A stretch of 64,000 bases of DNA, from the NCBI GenBank assembly GCA_032622095.1, contig CP136063.1, forward strand, positions 122,656,723 through 122,720,722, given 5' to 3'. A program made the translations under genes and the position numbers. Each line of letters begins with the position of its first letter. The stretch's first letter is position 1. The notes beneath the pieces were generated by a model. The model was not told the origin of the DNA, did not search any database, and saw only the letters and a program-made list of their open reading frames with translations. Origin of the DNA: Siphonodentalium dalli (taxonomy: Eukaryota; Mollusca; Scaphopoda; Gadilida; Siphonodentaliidae). Shown here in pieces: positions 22,485 to 32,747 of this stretch.

Positions 22485-24344
22485 GGGATAAGATAAGAGA
22501 GATTAATATTGTGTCAAAGGAAGAATGAGATGCCTCACATGTAATACACTATTTATAGTCCAAGAGATTTCATGAAATGCATTGAACATGTTTCACAACA
22601 ATGTGGCAGTTAGGAGCTATGATAACCAATCACTGAATATTGTCAACATTTTTCTCTTATTTTGTTTTAAATCCCAACACAGACCAAACTGGCGCAGGTA
22701 TCAAAGATGTTAATAGATCATGTTCATTTCTAATATATGTACTTCACAATATGTAACAATCAGTGAATGCGTTTTCTCTGTTACAACCTTGTGACTAAAG
22801 TCTTGGTAGGAATCTTTCTCTGATATTTTGGCAGACCCATAGGTTAAACTTGCCTGGGTATTGAAGGATCAATGTTCAAGAATCTCTTGGTTTTCCACTT
22901 TTGTTCTGGGTGTTCTTTTATCATGCTACTATAACAGCCTAATGGTAAATCACGTTTCAGATCAACTTATGAATGTTATAGAATTGAAGTCAATGCGGGA
23001 CAAACAAACAAATATATGAACAACTTTAAAGTTACTTTAATTGCAAATATTTTCCTTGAATTTGGCAAACTAGGACACAATCTTATTCTCATATCTAGTT
23101 CTGGAGAACTGTTTTTTTTTGTTACCCTTTTCTCTTAGCATTCCCAACTTTCATACCCCTGGACTACAATTATTAAAGTTGAATACATAAATTAAACCAA
23201 TCATATCATTGGTGATTCAACTTGATGTCAGAATGTTGACGCCCAGAAGAGCTTAGTTATCCCCGAAGTAGTATCTAGCTTTTTTAACATTAATATGTTG
23301 CTGAGGATGGACACTCCATATATTTATAGGTTCTACCAGCGATATTATAAACTGATTTTTCTTACGATATTGGGCAGTATTGAATGACGACAGTCAAATA
23401 TATGTATTTATACATTTCCATCATTGTTATGTTGCCTTGTTCTCTGTACATTCAAGTCTAAGTAGAAAATATGCCATCAAGAGGCTTCAGGATGGGTCTG
23501 CAGGTCTCCAAATTTGAATTTTTCCCTGGTTACCAATTGGGGGGATGTAACACGGTTTCTGTCATGCTTAAGGCATGATTCCATCATTGTTTATTATTTA
23601 TTAACATAGACTGTGATAATGTGATGTGAATATCTTTTTTATATTAAATTATATTTACATTGATATTATTTCAATTATTTCTTCCAATTCATTTTATGAT
23701 TGGAAGTTTTTGGTGCCACTTTGAATAATTTTTTTATTGAGTGGGCAGATGTATAAAAACTTATATGCACTAGTTAAGTCATGATTATCTAGCAATCAGG
23801 TATAACAAAATTCTTGGAAATATGCCAGGTGTTGCTAAAAATGCTATTGGGTGGGGGTCCAATGTTGCTTCCAAGGAAAATTGATCAATGTGTACCGAAA
23901 ATCAACTTGGCTATGTGGTATTTACTTTCAGTAAATGTTAATGCCAGTTGTGCATAATACCAATTTTTTATAATAATAGATATGGCAAAAAAATGGGGGA
24001 TATACTGGATTGACTTGTCTGTCTGTCAATCCTTCCATCCAGGCATATATCTCAGCCAACTGTTATCAGATCTGAAATTTGGTGTGGAGGTTTGTTAACA
24101 TGACTGCTTTCAAAAGAGGGGCAAATGACTTTTGTGTTTTGCATTCTTGAGTAATCCTTCTTTATCTAGAAATCTGGGTTTTTATCCTTCTGCACAGATA
24201 TCTCAGCCATGGGTTATCATATTTTGGTACAGATGTTCACCATCAGCACTGCTTTCAAAAGAGTGCCCAATGACATATTTTCAGTTCTAGTGTTATCTTC
24301 CTTTGAGTAGTTTAAATTTGGCTTCCGTCCTGCCCATATTGTAT
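22485..24344. other. intergenic sequence, degenerate repeats only
   Basis: No gene. Around 24000-24300 there are two to three diverged units of a repeat containing CTGCTTTCAAAAGAG and TATCTCAGCCA, a dispersed family also seen near 55100-55200. Confidence 0.45.
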
Positions 24345-24598
24345 CAAGTCTTGAAATAGTGTGTCTGTCATTTGCAGAATGAGGTCCCCAGAGGGTGAAT
24401 TTAGTGATGCTACCCCGCATAGCGCGCTAGCATCACCAAATTCACCCTCTGGGAACCTCATTCTGCCGAGGTGTAAGCAGAATGAGGTCCCCAGAGGGTG
24501 AGTTTGGTGATGATAGCCTGCTATGCGGGGTAGCATCACTAAATTCACCCTCTGGGGACCTCATTCTGCAAATGACAGACACACTATTTCAAGGCTTG
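24345..24598. repeat. hairpin doublet (foldback element)
   Basis: The outer arms CAAGTCTTGAAATAGTGTGT... and their inverse enclose two adjacent 92 bp hairpins (24374-24465 and 24478-24570). Both have the stem TGCAGAATGAGGTCCCCAGA. The whole can fold as one long hairpin or as two side by side. It interrupts the dispersed repeat noted to its left. Confidence 0.85.
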
Positions 24599-24924
24599 TA
24601 TTGTATGTACATGTATGAACTACATACCAGCCTTGTTGAATCCTAAATACTGGTTAAAATGGGCATATCCTGAGTACAAGTTAACAGAGGGATATGAATC
24701 CTACGTACCACTTCAAAATCACCCAAATCCTGCGTGCCAGAAAAAGGGGTTAACACAAGTGAAGTAACTTTCTAATCCAAATTTTGCCCCACCACATCTT
24801 TTGTTTCTGGAGAAGATTGGCTTCATGTACACTAAATGAAATGGTTCCAATAGAATTAACCAAAGAAGAAATTAACAGCTACCTAATATAAAGTAGAAAT
24901 ATTCATCTTGTGAAATACAGAATA

Positions 24925-25354
24925 CTAGCTGATGTGCCCAACTTCATCCGGGCTATTTAGGCATTTGTTTGTGATTGCCTCCAGGGAGATTATACAACGT
25001 CTGGACTTGTTTGTGGATGTAGCAAAATTGAGTCTGATTGGGAAATGCGAGTTTGAAATGATTGTCTAATTCAATGCCTCATTATAGACAACGTTTTTTG
25101 TCCTACCATCCGGGGCATATAAAAAAAGGTTGTGGGGGGATCCCACACGTGAACAGGCGACGTAAAGACAGAAACATGCCTATATGAGTGAGGTCAAGTA
25201 CATGGTCACACATGAAATTGGACCCGCCCATATTGTTCCCGGGATCAAAGTAGGCATACATACCAAATTTGAGTGGGATCGGTCGAGCAGTTTTCGAGTT
25301 TAACACACATACATACACAGAGACAGAAGTTCCAAAAATATATAACAGACTAGA
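24925..25354 (-). mobile_element. short non-autonomous Helitron
   Basis: Read on the minus strand, it starts TCTAGTCTGTTATATA after a flanking A (25355). It ends with a GCCC...GGGC hairpin 11 bp before CTAG (24928-24925), followed by a flanking T. These are the standard Helitron ends and A|T insertion site. About 430 bp, non-coding. Confidence 0.75.
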
Positions 25355-25399
25355 TGGGATACCCAGTGTTGTTCAGGTGAAAAATGCATAATTTATTAG

Positions 25400-26087
25400 T
25401 GGCCCTTCAAGTGATTTTATATCATTAGTCATCTGGGGTAAAACAGTACCTATTGCATGACCCTCCAGATAAAGTTCCATCTATCTTTTATGTCGATAAT
25501 AAACGCTCTTTATTGCTAATAATTAGTGCCTCTTTAAGCCATTTGAGATCAACAGCACCTATCCTGTGACAGTTTCCGTGTCATTTACTTTTGTGCACCA
25601 GTTTTCCCACATATCGTCTGGGCTGATAATAAATGCTCTTTATTGATCATATAATTGATTAGCCTCGCCCCCCCCTCCCCCCTTTAAGTCATCTGAGGTA
25701 AAATGCGACAATCCCCTGGCCAGGTGACCCATCTGTACCAATTTCCTACATATCTTCTAAGCTGATAAGGAACGCTCTTTAATGGTCATATTTTCCCCTT
25801 TAAGTCATTTGAGGTCAATGGCATCTATCTCATGTCACGCTACGGGTCAATTTAACCCTGTGTTTCAATTTACACTGACCAGATTGCAAAAAATTTTGGT
25901 AGATAATTAAATATTTAGTTAAATTAATTATTAGTGACCATTTAAGACATATGAGGTCAAAGGGACATGTCTAATAAGATTCTCCAAGTCAAATTACTCC
26001 ATATGTCGACATTTTCAGCTCCGAGGATCTGAACAACTGTTTGGTCGCCTCTAGTCAAAATATATCTAAAATAGTTATTGGTGCCCT
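25400..26087 (+). repeat. degenerate tandem repeat, units of about 150 bp
   Basis: The recurrent phrase TTTAAG(T/C)CAT(T/C)TGAGGT appears near 25427, 25533, 25683, 25800 and 25943, and again at 26550 after the MITE. Several units carry ATAANNAANGCTCTTTA. The MITE at 26092 has inserted into this array. Confidence 0.6.
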
Positions 26088-26551
26088 TTAACCCTTTACC
26101 CAACAAACTGGCCAAAAACGCCCAAATAAAGCTTCAACAGCCTGAAATATCTTCGGTCTGTCTCAATAACACCATACAAATATGGATATCATTGGAACCG
26201 GTTCATTGACCACATTGTGATGGTTACAGTTATGCCCTGTGCCAATGCATTCTCTTATATATGTGAGTCGACCATAGGTCGCCTCGCATATATAAGAGAA
26301 TGCATTGGCCTAAAAAAAATCTTGTTTTAACACTTTTTACCATTTTTTCTTACATTCTTTAACAATTTTAGAATTTTTTCTTACATTTAAATTTTTTTTT
26401 TAAATATTTTTCTACATTCTTTGACAACTTTATCATTTTTAATATGTGTTAAGCCAATGCATTCTCTTATATATGCGAGGCGACCTATGGTCGACTCGCA
26501 TATATAAGAGCATGCATTGGCACAGGGCCGTTCTGTTGGGTAAAGGGTTAA
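26088..26551 (-). mobile_element. piggyBac-like MITE, second copy, opposite orientation
   Basis: Perfect TTAA duplications (26088-26091 and 26548-26551) flank CCCTTTACCCAACA TIRs. It has two hairpins (26241-26309 and 26453-26521), as in the copy at 22.1 kb but inverted relative to it. About 456 bp, including an expanded T-rich spacer (26340-26440). Confidence 0.9.
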
Positions 26552-26696
26552 GACATCTGAGGTGAACGGGGTCTATCTAATAACACTTAATCAATCATGT
26601 CTTCTAGTTCAGAACTTGAGTTTGGATCATTTGATCAAAACTAAACTTGGTCTATGGCTCAGTACGTCAGACCAAAATACAGGTCAAGTTCGAATT

Positions 26697-28335
26697 TCTG
26701 TATATGGTGTCCATTCACCTTTATATGACATGCATTCACCTCTTTATGATGTGCATATTTCGTTATGTGGTGTCCATTCATCTTTATATGGTGTCCATAC
26801 ACATTTATATGGCATTCATTATCCTTTATATGGTAAGCAATTGTCGTTATATGGTGTAAATTCATGTTTGCATGGTGTCTATTCACTGTTATATGATTTG
26901 TACATGTCCATATGTGGTGATCATTCACCTTTATAATGGTGAGCTCTGTTCTTTATATGGTGTCAATTCACCTTTATATGGTATTCATTCGCCTTTCTAT
27001 GGTATCTATTCACCTTTATATGGTGTCATTTCACCTTTATATGGTATTCATTCGCCTTTATGTGGTGTCAATTCACATTTATATGCTGCCCATTCACCTT
27101 TATACGGTGTGCAAATTTCTTATGTTGTCCATTCACCTTTATATGGTGTGAAATGTCTTTTAATGGTGTCCATTTACCATTATATTGTATGAATATGTCT
27201 TTACATGGTGTCCATTCACCTGTATATGGTGTGCAATTATCTTTATATGGTGTCCAATCACCTTTCTTTGGTGTGCAAATGTCTTTATATGGTGTCCATT
27301 AACCTTCACATAGTGTGCAAATGTCTTTACATGGTGTCCATTCACCTTTATATTGTGTGCAGATGTCTTTATATGGTGTCCGTTCACCTTTCTATGGGGC
27401 CCATTCACCGATATATGGAGTCAATTTACCTTTATATGGTGTGCAAATGTTTTTATGTGATGTCCATTCACCTTTATATGGTGTCCATTCACTTTTCTAT
27501 TGGTGTCCATTCACCTTTATGTGGTGTGCAAATGTCTTTATATAATGTCAATTCACCTTTATATGGTGTCCATTATGTGATGTTTCCTGTGTATGGAGTC
27601 AATTCACATTTATATGGTGTGTTGTACCTTTATATGGTTCACAATCACCTTTATATGGTGTCTATTCACCTGTATGTAGTTTCCATTCATCTTTATTGTG
27701 TGTCCATTTACCTTATATTGTGTCCATTTATCTTTATTATGGTGTATATTTACCTTTATATGGTGTGGATTTACCTATATATGATGTGGTTTTTACCTTT
27801 ATATGGTGTCCATTTACCTTTATATGGTGTCCATTTACCTTTATCTGTATATGGTGACCATTTAAATGATGGCCGCTGTTCTTTATATGATGTACATACG
27901 AATTTAACTGATATGTATACGACTTTATATGATGCGTATATGACATTATATGTTGAGTATATGTCTGTATGATGTGGCATAGCATCATGATGGTGAATTG
28001 ACACCATATAAAAATATGTTCATGACATAGGCCCATATAAATACATTTCCACACCATATGACGACAATTTAAAATCATATAAAGATGAATGGACACCATA
28101 TAAAGGTGGAACCACATCATGCAAAGACGTATGCATATCATATAGAGTACAGCTGATATCATCTTAATGTTGAACGGACACCATATACAGGTAAAACACA
28201 CACCATATAAAGGTAATAGACAATATATAACGATGAATGCACATCATATAAAGAACAGTGCTCACCAGGTGGACACTCTATAAAGTCATAAATGATTTGC
28301 ACATCACACAAAGGTGAATGGACACCATATCAATG
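26697..28335. repeat. 21 bp minisatellite that changes strand midway
   Basis: From 26697 to about 27975, units of TTTATATGGTGTCCATTCA-like sequence (21 bp) run on the plus strand. From about 28000 to 28335 the same unit runs on the minus strand (ACACCATATAAAGGTGAATG). Because 21 is a multiple of three, long open frames occur (for example 27205-27972) with a heptapeptide pattern MVSIHLY or LYGVHSP. These are by-products of the repeat, not evidence of a gene. Confidence 0.92.
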
Positions 28336-29208
28336 TAGAATTACAATATAGAAGGGATGACACAGGAACGATGCATGCGTGATGATGACGATGATGATGG
28401 AGTATCATTTGTAAGTATATTTGTCACATTACAACTCGTTATGATCTACACTTGGCTTCAACACTAGTCAGTTGATAACAGGTATCAATAAAACAATAAT
28501 TTAATATATAGCCTCATCGTGAAAAAAACTTTAATCTTGTGACAATTTTTCATTTGACTCAACGTGCATCAGACTGTATGGTATCGGGCTCATGACAAAC
28601 CATTATACACATACTTTTTTCCAGTACTGTATATCTAGAAGCATAAGTATATCGACTATTGCATGAATTAGATTACTGATAGTTACAGTGTGTCAGATTG
28701 TTTTGTCTTCATATAGTAGCACATGGTGGCCGTTTAGTGATATTACTATCAAAGTTCGAGTATTATAACAAAATATTTTCCGTTGGTTCAATGTTAAATT
28801 TTGATCGCAACTATAGCCGGCAAGAACCCACTGACCATATCCAAATTTTCAAATATATGTATGAGGTTCACAAGTCTTAGCAGTTGTCATAATATTCCAA
28901 ATAGCACCGATCACCATACGCCAAATGGCACTATCTATCTTTTTCGATAAAAAAAAAACGCTCTTTAAATTATTTTGACCACGTTTTAGGCCGACACTCC
29001 AACATTTAAGAATGGAAACAAGTCAATCCAGAAAATATACGGTACCGGTACCTAATAGGCATACAACATTTGTTTTCAGATCGCTTTTAGTCCACAACAA
29101 ATGTGATATAACATAACTTCAATAAGGAATCCGACTATTTGTCAAATGCGTCAATAAATATAATTTTTGGAGGGGTAAGTTTGTGCCCCGTATTTGCGCT
29201 ACGTACGA
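28336..29208. other. intergenic, no feature recognised
   Basis: A short GATGATGAC run near 28380-28400 is the only repeat. No gene supported. Confidence 0.4.
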
Positions 29209-29333
29209 CCACAGGAGCTTGGAATTTGGTCAAAACCCCTCTTTTAGTGGCGGAACCACCACCCGGGACAAAGGTCCCGGTGGTGGTTCCGCCAATAAAA
29301 GAGGGGTTTTGACCAAATTCCAAGCTCCTGTGG
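29209..29333. repeat. near-perfect 62 bp-arm hairpin
   Basis: Arms begin CCACAGGAGCTTGGAATTTG and meet around GGGACAAAGGTCCC. Only one or two positions mismatch. It contains a run CGGAACCACCACC and its inverse. Confidence 0.9.
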
Positions 29334-29799
29334 TACGACATAGGACAAAAAATAATACAGCCATCCAATAGCAGATATGCCACGGATCACAACAATACAC
29401 ACATAAGGTGACAACATCCGATAAGTTTTATTTAAACGGAGTTGAAACCGACACATTTAGGTGAATCGGTGGGGGGGGGGGGATACGTTCACGATTAGCG
29501 AAATACGTCACAGCTCAAACGTCCAACGATTATCTGGCAACATTATACCATTTTCAATACCACTCACATAACTGTTATCCATATCAAAGGAAGAAAAAGA
29601 TAAATCGAGTACAGCTTAAAAATCTTAATTAGACTGATGAACATCACATGAACTAGTTTTACCCGAAAAAAATGCATAAAAATAAGGCTGGGTAGCATGA
29701 CGAAAATGTGCAAAAATCATATTTTGCCCCCAATATCGACCCCGCAACAACCGGATCCCGAAATTAGAATAGTTTGGCTACATAAATATGGTGTCGCAC

Positions 29800-30045
29800 A
29801 CTAATTTTACCTAAGTGAAATAAAATTACCATTATGTTACGCCCTTTTTTTATTTTACTTAAGTAAAAAAGAATTTTACTTAAGTGAAATAAAACACAGT
29901 TTTTATTTAACTTAAGTAAAATTCTTTTTTACTTAAGTAAAATAAATGAACATTTGGGTTTATTTCACTTAAGTGAAATAAACGCCATCTACCGGTCATC
30001 GATAGATGTCATTTATTTTACTTAAGTAAAATAAAATGCAACCAG
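29800..30045. repeat. CTTAAG palindrome cluster 1
   Basis: Seven palindromes of the type TTTACTTAAGTAAA or TTTCACTTAAGTGAAA, separated by 7-40 bp. The last two flank a block with CCATCTACCGGTCATCGATA that recurs in cluster 2. Confidence 0.9.
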
Positions 30046-30683
30046 GTGTTAAGAGTTATTAATGATTTCCCCCCAATCAGTTTAGAGACCAACGCCAAAT
30101 CCCACCAAACCACATGTGACCTTGTTATAAGGACAGCGAGTGTTTTATGATATTATAGATGACAGAATGAGATTAGCACCAACCTCATGCAATAAAATTG
30201 AGAACATTCCACACCCCCTGCCATTACCGCAATAATCAGAGAAAACTGCTAAAATGTGTGATGCGTTTGTGTTTGATGCGTATTGTGCTGAGAACGAGAT
30301 ATAATCACTTATCATACTCTTTTAAATATCAGATTTATGGAGGCATGGACTTAGTACGAGTGTTAATTGCTTCAAATGTGCTTGCTGCAGCGAGCGAGAC
30401 CATTGGTGAATTGATATAGCAACATAATGCAGACATTATGCCGACATTCCAAGTTCGGAGTTGCGGTACAATAGTTAGTGACCACCAGCTGTGGCCGGCT
30501 GCAGCTTTCTGTCAAACTCCATAGTTTGGCTTTCTGTCGCTTTCTACTGCGCATGCCTAGCCGGCTACGACTGTAGTAATACACAACGGGAGATAACTTT
30601 CTCACGAACATGAACAGCACTCCAGGCGCACGTGCCAAGGGAGCAATTATTAGTTTGCAAGATGACTCCCATAGTGGGCGCTT
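30046..30683. other. spacer between the two palindrome clusters
   Basis: Non-repetitive 640 bp with short ORFs only. It contains GGGAGATAAC, also seen just before the POLR3C start. It may be the interior of an element bounded by the two clusters, or host DNA. Confidence 0.35.
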
Positions 30684-31008
30684 TATTTCACTTAAGTGAA
30701 ATAAACACCATCTACCGGTCATCGATAGATGTCATTTATTTTACTTAAGTAAAATTAACGCATTATTTTACTTAAGTAGAATTCTTTTTTACTTAAGTAA
30801 AATAAAGATCATTTTTTATTTTACTTAAGTAAAAAAGAATTCTACTTAAGTTAAAACATGGTTAATTTTACTTAAGTAAAATTCTTTTTTACTTAAGTAA
30901 AATAAAAAATGACCGTTATTTCACTTAAGTGTAATAAAATGACATTTTATTTCACTTAAGTAAAATAAAGTGTAATTTTATTTTACTTAAGTAAAATTAA
31001 TATTAAAT
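30684..31008. repeat. CTTAAG palindrome cluster 2
   Basis: Eleven more CTTAAG-centred palindromes. It starts with a near-identical copy of the 70 bp core block at 29955-30035 (ACTTAAGTGAAATAAAC, then CTACCGGTCATCGATAGATG, then ACTTAAGTAAAAT). Confidence 0.9.
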
Positions 31009-31219
31009 AGCGGTTTGGCTTGCCATATTCAGATGCATGTCTACTGAATATCTGTCTTTAAAATAAATAATTTGCACTTGTTTTTAAGAACATTTATTTT
31101 TCGTGATTTTTGGGAGCTATTGGTCCCCGTTATATTAATATCTTGAAAGAATGGCTCTACATCTCTCAGAAGTAGCCTAGTACCCAGGCCAGCAAACGTA
31201 TCGGTAGGATTGAGTCAGG

Positions 31220-32404
31220 TACGAGACTATGGGCAGCCAAATTAACATATACTCAAATATTTGGAGATATCTCTAAATATGTGGAGATATCTCTAAATAT
31301 TTGGAGATATCTCTAAATGATTTGGAGATATCTCTAAATATTTGGAGATATCTCTAAATATTTGGAGATATCTCTAAATATTTGGAGATATCTCTAAATA
31401 TTTGGAGATATCTCTAAATATTTGGAGATATCTCTAAAACAGCACATATCCATAATTGAACCTGGAATTGGACTTATCTCTAAATGAATTAGAGATATCT
31501 CCAAATTAATTGAAGATATCTCTAAATCATTTGAAGATATCTCTAATTAATTTGAGGATAAGTTCTTTTTGAACATATGTCACATATCCGTAAATAAAAT
31601 ACTTCTCCATAATTCGATTTGGAGATATCTCTAATCATTTGGAGATATCTCTAAATGAATTGGAGATATCTCTAAATAATTGGAGATATCTCTAAATCGA
31701 CATATCCACAATTGGACATATCCGTAAATAAATACTTCTCCATAATTCGACTTGGAGATATCTCTAAATATTTGGAGATATCTCTAATTCATTTGAAGAT
31801 ATCACTAAATATTTGGAGATATCTCCAAATAATTGGAGATATCTCCAAATGAATTGAAGATATCTCTAATTATTTGGAGATATCTCCAAATGAATTACAG
31901 ATATCTCTAAATGATTTGCACTTCTCCTCAAATAATTACTTATCCGTAATAAAGAAGAGCAATTGGAGATATCTCCAAATCATTTAGAGATATCTCTAAA
32001 TACATTGGAGATATCTCTAAATGAATTGGAGATATCTCTAAATGATTTATGGATAAGTGGATAAATCGAATATACTTCTCCGTAAATGCATTTGTGGATA
32101 TCTCTAAATGATTTGAAGAGATCTTCAAATATTTGGAGATATCTCCAAATAATTGGAGATATCTCCAAATCAATTAGAGATATCTCCAAATGAATTAGAG
32201 ATATCTCCGAATATTTAGAGATAGCTTCAAATGGTTTGGTGTCCTAAATAGTTAGGGTATGAATTGAAGAGCTCTCCAAATCGATTTAGAAATATCTGCA
32301 ATTTATTTGAAGATATCTCCAAATGAATTAGAGATATCTCCAAATATTTGGAGATATCTCCAAATATTTGAGTATATGTTAATTTGGCTGCCCATACGAG
32401 ACTA
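31220..32404. mobile_element. palindrome-filled TIR element with 10 bp target duplication
   Basis: Identical TACGAGACTA copies (31220-31229 and 32395-32404) flank TIRs TGGGCAGCCAAATTAAC and its inverse. Nearly the whole 1165 bp interior consists of 20 bp units around GGAGATATCTC. They are regular at 31250-31435 and diverged elsewhere, with the units on the right reading as inverse (GAGATATCTCCAAAT). The 9-11 bp duplication suggests a Mutator-like superfamily. No coding capacity. Confidence 0.88.
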
Positions 32405-32600
32405 CTCAGAAGTTTCTGGTCAAAACCCAGTCCCGTCGCTGGCTCAGTCTACTCATGCTGAGAACGTTACGCCTTAGCGTGGTGAAGGCACGGAGCTAGC
32501 GTCTGGTCTAGTCAAAACCGGCAAATGACGAGACATTATATACCGGAAACTGTACTAATGAAAGACATCAAGGGAGATAACCCTGTACCCGGAAGTTAAA
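32405..32600 (+). promoter_or_regulatory. presumed POLR3C promoter and 5' UTR
   Basis: The 196 bp between the palindrome element and the POLR3C ATG. There is no clear TATA box. AGGGAGATAACC (32569-32580) lies 20 bp before the start codon, and the same decamer occurs at 30588. The upstream element leaves little room for a promoter. Confidence 0.4.
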
Positions 32601-32747
32601 ATGTCGAAAAACATTGTTCAACTATGTTCTCTTGTAATCAAAGAACAATTCGGAGAATTAGCCACAACAGTTTGCACATTTCTCATCAGAAACGGACAAT
32701 GTCCTTTTGGTCTTATTTGTCTCAAAACAAGCTTGAAAAGTGACCAG
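32601..32747 (+). CDS. POLR3C: POLR3C exon 1 (first winged helix, N-terminal part)
   Basis: ATG preceded by GTTAAA. 49 codons starting MSKNIVQLCSLVIKEQFGEL and ending SLKSDQ, then donor GTACTC in phase 0. The pattern of hydrophobic helix plus Glu-x-Phe-Gly matches the N-terminus of RPC3 proteins. The next exon, 15.9 kb away, continues in phase with the recognition-helix part of the same winged helix. Confidence 0.88.

Noticed and set aside
27205-27972. 255-codon open frame with heptapeptide repeats
   Set aside because: It is produced by the 21 bp minisatellite; several frames on both strands are open for the same reason.
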